A stretch of 64,000 nt of DNA from an uncultured Pseudomonadales bacterium (lineage in GTDB: Bacteria > Pseudomonadota > Gammaproteobacteria > Pseudomonadales > Azotimanducaceae): assembly GCA_958295875.1 (NCBI GenBank), contig OY282379.1, positions 496,001-560,000 on the forward strand, given 5' to 3'. Position numbers and translations under genes: made by a program. The notes beneath the pieces are model-generated. The model was not told the origin of the DNA. It made no database searches and saw only the letters and a program-made list of their open reading frames with translations. The number at the start of each line of letters is the position of its first letter. Positions within the stretch are counted from its first letter, which is position 1. Positions 9,463 through 18,835 of the stretch are shown here, one piece after another.

Positions 9463-11028
9463 ATGTCAGAATCTGATCTCCATGAGACTGTTCGGCACCG
9501 CGCTTCTGGCGTGGTAGACCAGTGGGCCGGCTACGGTCAGGCGATCATTCACCTCACTTGGTTCTGCGACGATAAAGTTCGCCGCCTGTTGTTTGGCATG
9601 GTCGAACTGAGACCTCACGAGATGCCACGCGTGGCAAGTTCCATGGAGCAGGCGTCCCGAGATGAGGGGAAGTCATGTCTGCGCTATCGCCGATTCGCCT
9701 TGGACGTGGCAAGTGCCGTTGGCTGGTATGAGAGCGCCGTGCTCGGTGACCTACGGATGCCAGAAGCCAGCGGCGACTCGACGCCCGGCGATGACGTGCC
9801 GTTGTTGGGCGGGCCGTTCGCGTGTGAACCTACTTGGCCATACTTGGAGGCGTCGAACAAGCTCGATTTTGCTCCGGATTGGGCCAGGCGGTCGCGTGCG
9901 CACTTCCTCTACGCAAAGGAGTGCCTGCCCGACAGCGTATTGGATGTGGTACGCAGGGACCGCAACCGTTTGGGACAGTGGCTCCATTTCGACCTTGTTG
10001 ATCTCTACAACGATTACTTGGGTGCGATCTGTCTTGTTGCACCGAATCCTCTGTTTCGATCGATTGAGAAATCACATCTCGACCAGCCGAACGATGGTGT
10101 CGCCGAGACCATCGCCTACAAGCTCGTCGCCCGTGCCGGCCAGTGCTTGGACGGCACGCGTTTGGAGATCGTCAACGAGGGCCTTCGCGGGAGGATGGCG
10201 CCAGTGACGGCGGAGTTTGACGGCACCGCAATCCAAGAGCTTAACTTTCCTGATCTGGTCAACAAAGAAGGGCGGACCGTCACTCACCCACGCTACGGGC
10301 TGCTTCAGTGGAATGACCCCAGGCCGCTCATCCGAACGGTGCAATTTGGCTTGAGTGTCGAGAGCCGCCGCAAGAATGTAGTGGTTCCGCCGATGGGGAG
10401 GAAGCGACCCTCCTACAGCTACAGTGTTTCGGAATGGCAGGACGCGGGTGTCTCAGTGGTTGGTACCACGCTGGATAACACAGATGTTGAGGCGCGGAAC
10501 ATCGCCGCAGAGCAACGCCGGGCGCGCAGTCAACGGCGGCCAGACCAACTTTGGTTCCACAACGCACGAGAAGAGGCCGCTCTATTTGTCCGGGAGAGGA
10601 TCGGCCAAGCTCAGAAGAGCGTCCTCATTGCCGATCCCTACTTCGCTGGCCACGAAATGATCGAGTTCGGGCACGCCATCCAACGGCCGGGAGTACGCCT
10701 TCGTGTGTTGACATCCAAGCAGGGCCTGAAGTTCGATCCCGAGAACGCGGCAATCGCAGCGATAGCGACCTTTCGGAGCTACCGGACACGGCCAGAGATT
10801 CGAGTACTTTCCGGCAAGACGCCAGCGTTGCACGACCGATTTCTCGTCGTAGACGAGGACGTTTGGTTCTCCGGCAACTCTCTCAACACGCTCGGAGAAC
10901 GTGCGGGAATGATCGTCCGCTTGCCGGTGTCGGAGGCGGTAGTTGGACACCTTGAGGATCTGTGGAGTAGCGCGAGCCCGCTTCCGGGTCCGGCTCAACA
11001 ACCCAACGTAATCGACAAGGCTGATTAG
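9463..11028 (+). CDS. PLD-like (HxRx4D) protein, candidate defence effector
   Basis: A 521-residue cytosolic protein. It has a clear ribosome-binding site (AAAGGA about 8 bp before the ATG). The first ~370 residues are a domain I cannot name with certainty; the layout recalls the VPA1262 family, but that is memory, not a search. The C-terminal ~150 residues look like one phospholipase-D half: a helix (AREEAALFVRERIGQAQKS), strand VLIADPYFAG, and then ALHDRFLVVDEDVWFSGNSL, which fits H-x-(K/R)-x4-D followed by G-x-S. Arg replaces the usual catalytic Lys, so nuclease activity is likely but not assured, and a dimer would be needed to build a two-motif site. GC and codon use are visibly lower than in flanking genes, pointing to transfer. 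It is followed after 21 bp by a second same-strand gene, probably co-transcribed. Confidence 0.6.
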   Translation: MSESDLHETVRHRASGVVDQWAGYGQAIIHLTWFCDDKVRRLLFGMVELRPHEMPRVASSMEQASRDEGKSCLRYRRFALDVASAVGWYESAVLGDLRMPEASGDSTPGDDVPLLGGPFACEPTWPYLEASNKLDFAPDWARRSRAHFLYAKECLPDSVLDVVRRDRNRLGQWLHFDLVDLYNDYLGAICLVAPNPLFRSIEKSHLDQPNDGVAETIAYKLVARAGQCLDGTRLEIVNEGLRGRMAPVTAEFDGTAIQELNFPDLVNKEGRTVTHPRYGLLQWNDPRPLIRTVQFGLSVESRRKNVVVPPMGRKRPSYSYSVSEWQDAGVSVVGTTLDNTDVEARNIAAEQRRARSQRRPDQLWFHNAREEAALFVRERIGQAQKSVLIADPYFAGHEMIEFGHAIQRPGVRLRVLTSKQGLKFDPENAAIAAIATFRSYRTRPEIRVLSGKTPALHDRFLVVDEDVWFSGNSLNTLGERAGMIVRLPVSEAVVGHLEDLWSSASPLPGPAQQPNVIDKAD

Positions 11029-11049
11029 CTCGGACTCTGACGTCTATCA

Positions 11050-12771
11050 ATGCGCAAACGGCTAACTCCCAGATCGACTACTAACGACGACGAGCTCAAA
11101 CCCGATCCGTCGGACATGCTCATTTCCCGCCTTGGGGACCTGGCGACAGTCGACGACCTAACTTGGCTAGAGTTGAATTCATCCCTAGACCCAGTGCTTC
11201 ACAAGGACGATGCCATGCAGAGGGCGTTCCTTGAGTATCTCCGCTTGTGTGTTGACAGGATCAATCAGAGTCCCGGTAAGCATGTGCCCAAGGACGAGAG
11301 GGAGGTATTCGAACGTCGCGTTCAAGATTGGCGCGAGCGTCCTTCAATGATCGACCTCTGGCGAGGTACCGTTGGCTTCGTCCCTGCGGAATTCAACGAG
11401 TTGGCGTTTGCGCCGACGATTTTGAAATGCCGTCCAACGGAGACCTTGCAGCATCTTGACAGATTGCGATTTCCCGAGCCGCTGGAAGAGATATTAGAGA
11501 TCGATGAGATCCGCAACGACCACGGATTGATTGCCGAACTCCTTCGATGTGCCCCCTCCAGCGTTGATGCCAAGAGCGTGTGGAATGGCAGCTTGTTAGC
11601 ACTTCTGGTCTTGAGGATGGCCGACGATCACTGCCGCCGTCTATGGGAAGCCGTCAGCCGACGGGGTGGGGATCTCGACACGGCGAGTCGAGTGCTTTCC
11701 TTATGGCTCGACGAGCTTGCCAGCTTAGTCATGGAACGGAAGGACGGTCAATTCCTCGCCGCTCACTGGTTGTTGGTGAAGGTGGCGGACGAACGGTTGG
11801 AAAGAGCACACAGTGGACGGCAAGATGTGATTGCTCAAGCGGACATGATCCGATGGATCGGCAACGGCCTTTCCAAGGCCGGCATGGACGGTACGAAAAT
11901 CGCCGACTTTGTGAACTTCCCAACTACGACGCCGGACCAGGAACGCTGCGAGCAGCGACAGGATATGGACGACCGGGACCGTTTTCCACAGTGTCTTGCT
12001 GCCGTTTCAATGATGGCGATGTTGGACTGTATGGACGATGATGACGACGGCAACGTACAGGATGGAGACAGGGTTCTTGAGTGTTTGGATGTCCTACTGG
12101 CCGCCCGCGATCCAGGCTTCGAGGCAGAGGTCTCGCTGGATGTCGGCGTCGCGGGCTTGCCGGCCTCCTGTGTTGGTTACGTCTTGGCGAAGGGCGACGA
12201 CCCGACCCAGCGATGGCAACGGTCATGGTGCCTTCTCTCTGGACAACGACGCGCTGTACAACACTGGCTCCATACCAAGGATGCTGATGCCATGGCACCA
12301 TCACTGTTCCTATTGTCAACCGGCTTGGCTGCGCTGGATTGGCTGTGTTCGGAATCGCGCCGTCAGGACAAGGCCGAGGAGCTTTGGCGCACTCTGTTCG
12401 ACGCGGCCCGGGAGTGCTTGTTGACCATATCCGTTGTTCACTTGACGAAACGAATCAGCCGAGACTTAGGCCGCCTGTTCGCTCGGCATCCGACAGTCTT
12501 TGCCAATTCGAATCACGACTACAGCGTGCAGCTGGCCAGCGACCTGAATATGCTAGGTGGCGACGACGTGTTGGTAGCACGTTGCTGTGAACTGGTCAGG
12601 TGCAACCTCGACGAACCTAGCCTGCTACACCGCGCGCTGGAGTGCAATTCGGGCTGGGGCTACGTCTTGCTCGACCAGTTTGCTCAGTGGCAGGCGCTTG
12701 AACGTGAGGTGAAGAGAGAGCCGACGACGTTGCTGAAGGCGGTACAAGAGATGAGGCCCGACTTGGAATAG
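11050..12771 (+). CDS. Large helical protein of unknown family, partner of the PLD-like gene
   Basis: A 573-residue cytosolic protein that I do not recognise. It has no signal peptide, no membrane helix and no visible NTPase or nuclease motif. It looks almost entirely alpha-helical, with Leu/Trp/Arg-rich helices such as HCRRLWEAVSRRGGDLD and DLTWLELNSSLDPVLHKDD, and an acidic run MDDDDDGNVQDGD near residue 335. Such proteins often act as sensor or scaffold in two-gene defence modules. Codon use is lower in GC than the surrounding core genes and like that of the upstream PLD-like gene (21 bp apart), so the pair most likely arrived together. The stop lies within a few bases of unrelated pseudogene sequence, marking the edge of the insertion. 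A defence role is inference from architecture and context only. Confidence 0.6.
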   Translation: MRKRLTPRSTTNDDELKPDPSDMLISRLGDLATVDDLTWLELNSSLDPVLHKDDAMQRAFLEYLRLCVDRINQSPGKHVPKDEREVFERRVQDWRERPSMIDLWRGTVGFVPAEFNELAFAPTILKCRPTETLQHLDRLRFPEPLEEILEIDEIRNDHGLIAELLRCAPSSVDAKSVWNGSLLALLVLRMADDHCRRLWEAVSRRGGDLDTASRVLSLWLDELASLVMERKDGQFLAAHWLLVKVADERLERAHSGRQDVIAQADMIRWIGNGLSKAGMDGTKIADFVNFPTTTPDQERCEQRQDMDDRDRFPQCLAAVSMMAMLDCMDDDDDGNVQDGDRVLECLDVLLAARDPGFEAEVSLDVGVAGLPASCVGYVLAKGDDPTQRWQRSWCLLSGQRRAVQHWLHTKDADAMAPSLFLLSTGLAALDWLCSESRRQDKAEELWRTLFDAARECLLTISVVHLTKRISRDLGRLFARHPTVFANSNHDYSVQLASDLNMLGGDDVLVARCCELVRCNLDEPSLLHRALECNSGWGYVLLDQFAQWQALEREVKREPTTLLKAVQEMRPDLE

Positions 12772-12871
12772 CAATTGGTGATGATGGCATTGGCGGGGAT
12801 GCCGATGCCATCGGTGTCCACGTCGTCCGCGGAGACCGTGTAGGAGAAGTCATTGCTGTCCCCATTAACTC
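12772..12871 (-). pseudogene. Adhesin-like repeat fragment at the island edge
   Basis: On the minus strand the DNA reads NDFSYTVSADDVDTDGIGIP followed by ANAII, a recognisable piece of an Ig-like/cadherin-like repeat from a large secreted protein. Only about 33 codons survive. It begins directly after the stop of the upstream island gene, which makes this the likely right-hand junction of the insertion. Confidence 0.5.
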
Positions 12872-12989
12872 CACGCGAACTTCATCTCGGTCCGGTGCTG
12901 GCAGGCCGGCGGGTCGTGCGCCTTGTTGCCGAGAAGATCGTCGAAAGGTCGGCGCCCGAACAGATTGAGTTGGAAAAGGCGTAGGGACG

Positions 12990-13262
12990 CTGACGCCGGG
13001 CCTGCGCTTCGAGGACATCGACCAGAGCCGCGTACGCTACGAGACGCGCGTCGGCCGCACCAGCAACCCGGCCTCCGGCGCCCTAGACAATCTGCGCAGC
13101 GTGCGTTCCAACCGCACGCAGGTATTGCTGCCGGGCCTTGGCGCTCTATATCGAATCAACGACGCGACCACTTTGGTGGCCGGCATCCACAAAGGCTTCA
13201 CCGCCCCATCCAACGTCCCGGACGTCGATGCCGAAGAGGCGCTCAATACCGAACTCGGCGTG
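12990..13262 (+). pseudogene. TonB-dependent receptor fragment
   Basis: The frame from 12990 reads LTPGLRFEDIDQSRVRYETR, later TQVLLPGLGALYRINDATTL and GIHKGFTAPSN. These are beta-barrel strands like those of FecA-type TonB-dependent receptors. About 90 codons remain; the plug, the signal peptide and the C-terminal strand are missing and the frame decays after NTELGVRSRDK. It is a dead relic, unrelated in detail to the intact receptor at 28873-31611. The DNA from about 12872 to 12989 and 13263 to 13474 shows nothing I can assign. Confidence 0.6.
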
Positions 13263-13474
13263 CGCTCGCGGGACAAGATGTCCGAGACGGCATCGCCGGC
13301 GGGACGCATCACCGACATGGCGCTCCGGAGGTTCGGACGCGAAGGCCGGACGGGGCGCCGGCGCTGGACATCGACACGATCAGGCTGATGGCGCGGGTCC
13401 GCCACGACGCACATGCAACCATATAAACGGGACCGGGGTTTTTCGCATAAGTGATTGATTACCATGTCTTTGTG

Positions 13475-13770
13475 CGGCCACATCCCGTTCTTTCACAGAA
13501 GCAGATGTTCGGGCACGGCAAGGTTCGCTGCCGTGGGCTGCGCAAGAACGCGCAGCGGGGTCGCGCTGCTGCTGGGTTTCGCCAACCTGCTGACCGCCGA
13601 GCGGCGGTTGGTGGCATGACCGCGGCGCCCGTGTGCCCGGAAGGCGGCGAAAACGCCGGAAACGGCGTCGAAGCGGCGGAATCGCACCATTTTCGCGGCG
13701 GTTCCGCGCCCAGGGCGCTGCCGAAACCGCCCCCGCCGACTCGCAGCGCCGATCGGTGCCCTGTTCAGAC
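13475..13770 (+). mobile_element. 3' remnant of an IS5-type insertion sequence
   Basis: The end of a transposase gene is readable as QMFGHGKVRCRGLRKNAQR, then a one-base frameshift, then LLLGFANLL-type sequence ending at the TGA near 13618-13620. The roughly 140 bp after it match the non-coding tail of the complete IS5-type element at 27652-28832 closely when translated in the same frame (shared PEGGENAGNGVE). The element end TGTTCAGACC is present near 13760. The 5' three quarters of the element are gone. Confidence 0.75.
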
Positions 13771-13773
13771 CAG

Positions 13774-14748
13774 CTAAGGAACGGCGAGCACGACCTTGCC
13801 GAAGGTCTCGTTGCCGGCGATCAAGCGATGCGCCTCGTCTGCGTCCGGCATGGGAATCACCGCCTCGATGATGGGGCGGATGGCGCCGGCGGCGATCTCC
13901 GGCCACACGCGCTCCTTCAGGGCATCCATCACCAGCGCCTTGCGTGCGACGGGACGCGCGCGCAGGGTGGAGCCGATGACCCGAAGCCGCTTCATCATCA
14001 TCTGCGCGAGACCCGCCTCGGCATTGAGTTCCGCGCCACCCATCAGGCCGATGACCACCAGGCGGCCATCCACCGCGAGGCTCGCCAAGTTATCCGCAAG
14101 GTAGGCGCCGCCCACCGGATCGAGAATGACGTCCACGCCGCGGCCATCCGTCCACTCCTTCACCCGGTCCGCGAACCGCTCATCATGCCGCACGCACCCC
14201 GCTTGAGCACCGAGTTCCACGCAGCGCGCAATCTTGCTCGCTTGGCCGGCGGTCACAAAGCATGGATTGCCGAACGCCCGGCATAGCTGAATCGCCGCCG
14301 TGCCCACGCCACTCGCGCCGGCATGCACAAGCGCCGTTTCGCCGAAGCCCAAGGCCGCTTCCATGTACAGGTTGAGGTACGCCGTGGCGAACACCTCCGG
14401 CAGCGCGGCGGCCTCCTCAAAGGACAGCCCCGCCGGCATCTTCAGCACCTGCCCGGCCGGCGCCACCACCTGTTCGGCATAGCCGCCACCGGCGAGCAGG
14501 GCGCACACTTGGTCGCCAACCTCCACGCGGCTGACGCCAGCGCCGATGGCCGCAACGATGCCGGCGCACTCCAGCCCCAAGATGTCGCTGGCGCCGGGCG
14601 GCGGCGCATACCCCCCGCGCCGCTGCAACAGATCTGCCCGGTTGACCGCGCTCGCCCGAACGGCGATGCCCACTTCGCCGGCCCCCGGCGCCGGCGTCTC
14701 TGCTTCCCCCCAAACAAGCCGGGGGCCATCAACTTGGATTGCTTTCAT
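13774..14748 (-). CDS. NAD(P)H quinone oxidoreductase (PIG3/zinc-independent MDR family)
   Basis: A 324-residue cytosolic medium-chain reductase that uses NADPH to reduce quinones or enones. The start MKAIQVDGPRLVWGEAETP fits the family. GroES-like domain at residues 1-120 with NRADLLQRRGGYAPPPGASD and GLECAGIV; Rossmann domain with ALVHAGASGVGTAAIQLCRA (AxxGVG nucleotide motif) at about 140-160. The C-terminus GNETFGKVVLAVP is typical of PIG3-like enzymes. No zinc ligands are present, as expected. It sits alone, with 58 bp separating it from hisF upstream on the same strand. Confidence 0.88.
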   Translation of the reverse strand: MKAIQVDGPRLVWGEAETPAPGAGEVGIAVRASAVNRADLLQRRGGYAPPPGASDILGLECAGIVAAIGAGVSRVEVGDQVCALLAGGGYAEQVVAPAGQVLKMPAGLSFEEAAALPEVFATAYLNLYMEAALGFGETALVHAGASGVGTAAIQLCRAFGNPCFVTAGQASKIARCVELGAQAGCVRHDERFADRVKEWTDGRGVDVILDPVGGAYLADNLASLAVDGRLVVIGLMGGAELNAEAGLAQMMMKRLRVIGSTLRARPVARKALVMDALKERVWPEIAAGAIRPIIEAVIPMPDADEAHRLIAGNETFGKVVLAVP

Positions 14749-14806
14749 TGGCTCCTTCCACTCCTAGGCCGCAAGCGGCCGCGACGGGCCGCGACGGGCG
14801 CCGCCT

Positions 14807-15586
14807 TCACCATGACATCCTGATCTTCACGCCGCGTTCATTGAGATAGCGCTTCAAGCCGCTCACCGTGTAGTCGCCGTAGTGAACCATTGAGGCGACG
14901 AGGGCGGCGTCGGCGCCGCCTTCGGTCAGCACGTCGTAGAGGTGCGCCGGCGTGCCGGCGCCGCCAGAGGCGATGACGGGAAGCCGCGTGGCGTCGCTGA
15001 TCATGCGCGTCAATTGCAACGCATAGCCATCGCGGGTGCCGTCCGCATCGATGGAGTTCACCACCAGTTCCCCGGCGCCCAAGCGTTCGCCTTCGCGCAC
15101 CCACGCCAAGGCATCGATGCCCATCGGTTGGCGGCCACCGTCGATGACGACCTCGTGGCCGGAGGGAAATGCGCGGCTCGCGCCAACGTGGCGGATGTCC
15201 ATGGACAGCACGATGTTTTGCCCGCCGACGGCGTCCGCGCACTCCGCAATCAGCGCCGGGCGGCGCACTGCGGCGGAGTTCACGTTGATCTTGTCCGCGC
15301 CGGCCAAGCGCAGGTCCGTGGCATCCGCCACGCTGCGCACGCCGCCGCCCACAGACAACGGGATGAACACCTGCTCGGCCACCGCCTCCACCACGTCGAG
15401 GATGATTCGGCGCCGGTCGCTGGACGCGGTGATGTCGTAGAAGACGAGTTCGTCCAGCCCATCGAGGTAATACTCGCGGGCCTTCTCCACCGGGTCGCCA
15501 ATGTCGCGGGTGTTCACGAACTTGACGCTCTTGGCGAGCTTGCCGTCGCGCACGTCCAAGCAGGAGATGACGCGTTTGCTAAGCAC
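14807..15586 (-). CDS. hisF: Imidazole glycerol phosphate synthase cyclase subunit HisF
   Basis: A 259-residue TIM barrel that uses ammonia from HisH to close the imidazole ring of histidine, releasing AICAR. The GTG start giving [20 protein letters not shown] is preferred because it matches the family start; an ATG 18 bp upstream is the alternative. Catalytic Asp in SCLDVRDGK and the second Asp in LSMDIRHVG are in place, as are the phosphate-binding loops SVGGGVRS and IASGGAGTP. The sequence type ([30 protein letters not shown]) resembles the HisF group seen in deltaproteobacteria rather than the enterobacterial one. It overlaps hisH by 8 bp. No other his gene is nearby. Confidence 0.93.
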   Translation of the reverse strand: MLSKRVISCLDVRDGKLAKSVKFVNTRDIGDPVEKAREYYLDGLDELVFYDITASSDRRRIILDVVEAVAEQVFIPLSVGGGVRSVADATDLRLAGADKINVNSAAVRRPALIAECADAVGGQNIVLSMDIRHVGASRAFPSGHEVVIDGGRQPMGIDALAWVREGERLGAGELVVNSIDADGTRDGYALQLTRMISDATRLPVIASGGAGTPAHLYDVLTEGGADAALVASMVHYGDYTVSGLKRYLNERGVKIRMSW

Positions 15587-16196
15587 GGCCGTCCCATGCC
15601 GCAAACCGCTCCAATAGCCCTAGGCCGACGCGCCCGCTCTTCTCTGGGTGGAACTGCGTGGCGAAGAAGCTGCCGCGCGCCAAGGCGCAGCAAAACTCCC
15701 CTTCGTAGTCTGCGACGGCGCACACCACGTCTGGGTCTTCCGGCACCGGATAGTAGGCATGCACGAAGTAATACTCATCGCCCTGCTCCAAGCCGTTGAG
15801 GAGCGGGTGCGGGCGCCGCACCGAGACGGCGTTCCAGCCCATGTGCGGCACCTTCAAGGCTGGGTTCGCAAAGGCGAAGCGCCGCACCCTTCCTGCCACG
15901 AGGCCCAAGGTCTCCTGATCGTTCTCCTCAGAGCGGTCGAGCGCAATCTGCATGCCCATGCAGATGCCGAGCACGGGCTTGCCGGCTTGCACCGCGGCCA
16001 CCAAGGCAACGTCCAGCCCCCGCGCCCGGAGGTTGCGCATCGCGGCGCCGGCGGCGCCCACGCCGGGGAAGATGACGCGCTCGGCACGCGCCACATCGGC
16101 CGGGTCGCTGGAGATGACGGCGTCGCCGCCCACCTCAACGCAGGCGCGCTGGACGCTGCGCACATTGCCGGCGTCGTAGTCCACGATGACGATCAT
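15579..16196 (-). CDS. hisH: Imidazole glycerol phosphate synthase amidotransferase subunit HisH
   Basis: A 205-residue class I glutamine amidotransferase that feeds ammonia to HisF. The start [18 protein letters not shown] is the family start. Nucleophile Cys in [13 protein letters not shown]; catalytic His and Glu in [15 protein letters not shown]; oxyanion strand in [12 protein letters not shown]. The length is normal. It is coupled to hisF by an 8 bp overlap and divergent from hemH, with only 79 bp between them for both promoters. Confidence 0.94.
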   Translation of the reverse strand: MIVIVDYDAGNVRSVQRACVEVGGDAVISSDPADVARAERVIFPGVGAAGAAMRNLRARGLDVALVAAVQAGKPVLGICMGMQIALDRSEENDQETLGLVAGRVRRFAFANPALKVPHMGWNAVSVRRPHPLLNGLEQGDEYYFVHAYYPVPEDPDVVCAVADYEGEFCCALARGSFFATQFHPEKSGRVGLGLLERFAAWDGRA

Positions 16197-16275
16197 GGTG
16201 CCAAGCTTGAGCCACGGGGCGCGGAAAGCAGGCGATACTATCCCAACCACCCCACGCCAACCAAAGGAGCCCGCG

Positions 16276-17292
16276 TTGTCCCGGGGCATCTTGCTCGCAA
16301 ACCTAGGCTCCCCAGACACCTGCGACGCCGGCGCCGTGCGCCGCTACTTGAACGAGTTCCTGATGGACCCGCACGTCTTGGACCTGCCGTGGCCACTGCG
16401 GCGGTTCGTCGTTTCCGCCTTCATTTTGCCGACGCGGCCGAAACGCAGCGCCGCAGCCTATCGGGCGATCTGGCGCGATGCGCCCCCCGGTTCACCGCTG
16501 CTGCACCACACGATGGCGCTGGCGGCGCAGGTGCGGCGACGCACCGACGCTCCGGTGGCGGTGGGGATGCGCTATGGCACCCCAACGCTTGCTGACGCGA
16601 TCGCGGAACTTGCGGCGGCGGACGAGATTTTCTTGGTGCCGCTCTACCCGCAACACGCCGCGTCCACGCGGGTCACCACAGTGGCGCGGGTGCGGGCGCT
16701 CGCACCGCAGCCAGTGCGCGTGATGCCGCCTTTCTTCGACGATGCGGGGTTTCTCGACGCGAGCGCCGCGCGCATCCGCGCCACGATGGCGCCGGGAGAC
16801 CATGTGTTGTTCAGCTACCACGGCCTGCCGGAGCGCCATATCCGGCGTGCCGACCCGACCGGGGCGCACTGCCTGGCGCGCGAGGATTGCTGCGCCCAGC
16901 CCAGCGCAGCGAGCACCACCTGCTACCGCCAGCAGTGCCTAGCGACCACCCGCGCCCTCGCCGAGCGGCTCGGCCTCACCAGCCACTCCACGAGCTTTCA
17001 ATCCCGCTTGGGCCGATTGCCTTGGCTCACGCCGTACACGGACCAAGTGTTGGCGCAATTGCCCGACCAAGGCGTGCGGCGGCTCACTGTCGCATGCCCC
17101 GCGTTCGTGGCAGACAACTTGGAAACGCTGGAGGAAGTGGACATTCGCGGCCGCGCCACCTTTCTCGACGCCGGCGGCGAGGCGTTCCGGCTCGCGCCGT
17201 GCTTGAACGACGACGCGGCGTGGGCGCGCACGATCGCCGCTTGGCACGAGTCGCCACCGCCCGAGGCTGCCGCCGACCGCGCCGTCGCCTAG
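16276..17292 (+). CDS. hemH: Ferrochelatase
   Basis: A 338-residue enzyme that inserts Fe2+ into protoporphyrin IX, the last step of haem synthesis. The TTG start (LSRGILLANLGSPDTCDAGA) is chosen because AAAGGAG sits 6 bp upstream and the protein aligns with the family N-terminus. The metal-site His is in LFSYHGLPERH, and the substrate loop is in VGMRYGTPTLADA. Between them lies a Cys-rich segment (HCLAREDCCAQPS, then TTCYRQQC), as in many proteobacterial ferrochelatases, where some have been shown to hold an iron-sulfur cluster. It is divergent from hisH. The gene ends about 45 bp before an insertion sequence. Confidence 0.93.
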   Translation: MSRGILLANLGSPDTCDAGAVRRYLNEFLMDPHVLDLPWPLRRFVVSAFILPTRPKRSAAAYRAIWRDAPPGSPLLHHTMALAAQVRRRTDAPVAVGMRYGTPTLADAIAELAAADEIFLVPLYPQHAASTRVTTVARVRALAPQPVRVMPPFFDDAGFLDASAARIRATMAPGDHVLFSYHGLPERHIRRADPTGAHCLAREDCCAQPSAASTTCYRQQCLATTRALAERLGLTSHSTSFQSRLGRLPWLTPYTDQVLAQLPDQGVRRLTVACPAFVADNLETLEEVDIRGRATFLDAGGEAFRLAPCLNDDAAWARTIAAWHESPPPEAAADRAVA

Positions 17293-17335
17293 CGCCATCA
17301 AGCCGTGGCGAGCCGGCCGCCGGCGCGGCCCGTGT

Positions 17336-18758
17336 TGTTAGCACATCATCTGTCCGCTTTTGCAGCACATAGATTGTCCGCTTTCAGAGGGCCTTGGAGG
17401 GCCTGTGAAGAAGGCGGCATGGCTGCAGGAGACGAGGATGAGGAGATTCGAGGAGGCGCTGTCGGCGTGGACGGAGAGGCGGCTGACGCAGGAGGAGGCG
17501 GCGGAGTTGCTTGGGGTGTGCCCGCGGTCGTTCCGGAGGTACGTGGACCGGTACCACGAGGGTGGCTTGGAGGGTCTGGCGGACAAGCGGATGTCGCAGG
17601 CGTCGGGCCGGAGCGCGCCGGTGGACGAGGTGGTTCGGATGGAGGCGCTGTACAAGGAGCGCTACGCCGGCTGGTCGGTGGCGCACTTCCACGAGCGCTA
17701 CCGGGAGAGGCACGGCGGAGAGCGGTCCTACACATGGACGAAGAACCGGCTGCAGGCGGCCCGGCTGGTGGCGAAGGGGCGCGGGAAGGGGAAGCGCCGG
17801 AAGCAGCGCGAGCGGACGCCGATGGCGGGGCTGCTGGTGCATCAGGACGGATCGACGCACCGCTGGGTGGAGGGCGCGGTCTGGGACTTGATCGTGACGC
17901 TGGACGACGCGACGACGGAGGTGTACTCGGGTTTCTTCGTGGACGAGGAGGACACTTGGTCGAGCCTGCGGGGGGTTCGCGAGACGGTGGAGCGCCGGGG
18001 GCTGTTCGGCAGCCTATGGACGGATCGGGGCAGCCACTACTGGCACACGCCGAAGGCAGGCGGCGGAGTGGACAAGTCGAACCCGACGCAGTTCGGGAGG
18101 GCGATGCGGGAACTGGGCATCGAGATGATCCCGTCATACTCGCCGCAGGCGCGGGGGCGTTCGGAGCGCCAGTTCGGAACCATGCAGGGGCGGCTGCCGA
18201 AGGAGCTGGCGGCCGAGGGCGTCCGCGACATGGCGACGGCCAACCGGTATCTGGAGCAGGTGTTCTGGCCGTCGTGGAACCAGCGCTTCGCGGTGCCTGC
18301 GGCGGAGCCGGGAGACGGCTTCGTTCCGGCGCTGGACGCGGACCTGGACGACATCCTGTGCCTGAAGGAGGAGCGCAAGGTGGCCAACGACAACTGCGTG
18401 CGCTACAAGAACCTGCGCCTGCAGATCCCGCCGGGGCCGCACGGCAGGCACTATGTGAGGCGGACGGTGCGCGTCCACGAGCACTCGGACGGGCGCCTGT
18501 CGGTGTTCCACGGGCCCGCGGCGGCTGGGCCGCTACGGCGCGGACGGCGCGCCGGCGGCCGGCGCATGAAGAGCCCGCGCCGGCTCGGCGCCGCGTTTCC
18601 CACCGTCTTCCCACCGGCGCTTCGATGGGCTTGGGGATCGCGCCCGTGGAAAGACCGTGGAAAACGCTGCTCGGACGGCTGCCCGCAGGGCTCGTCCGGC
18701 AGTGGGAGAACCGGACAGATGACGTGCTGCCAAAAGCGGACAGATCAATTTGCTATCG
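17336..18758 (+). mobile_element. Insertion sequence (ISNCY/IS481-like) next to hemH
   Basis: About 1.42 kb. Both ends carry the same inverted motif: ATCTGTCCGCTTTTGCAGCA near 17348 and its complement (one base different) ending at 18745, each with a second copy of the TGTCCG core about 20 bp inside. Outside these, TAGCA-like sequence on both sides suggests the true tips lie near 17336 and 18758, give or take a few bases. I could not identify a target duplication. It carries one transposase gene. It has landed between hemH and an amidohydrolase gene. Confidence 0.8.
17405..18569 (+). CDS. Transposase with C-terminal frameshift
   Basis: A DDE transposase of the type usually filed under ISNCY. 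GTG start with GGAGG 5 bp upstream; N-terminal helix-turn-helix (RLTQEEAAELLGVCPRSFRR), then the integrase core with Asp in DLIVTLDDATTEVYS, Asp in SLWTDRGSHYWHTP and Glu in SPQARGRSERQFG. Near 18510 an apparent one-base insertion in GGGCCC shifts the frame; the alternative frame gives the family-like ending GPRRLGRYGADG and stops at 18567-18569. In the uncorrected frame there is no stop and translation would run into the next gene, ending at 20002. The end given here assumes the shift is real. Confidence 0.75.
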
Positions 18759-18835
18759 ACACCCGGTGCCGCCCGTTGCACCGGCGCCCAAAAACGCGAG
18801 AATGTCCCTACCATCGCCCGCCAAGAGGAGCAGCC

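Noticed and set aside
14770..14800. Short tandem CGCGACGGGC units between the quinone oxidoreductase and hisF
   Set aside because: Only two copies in very GC-rich DNA; likely chance or slippage.
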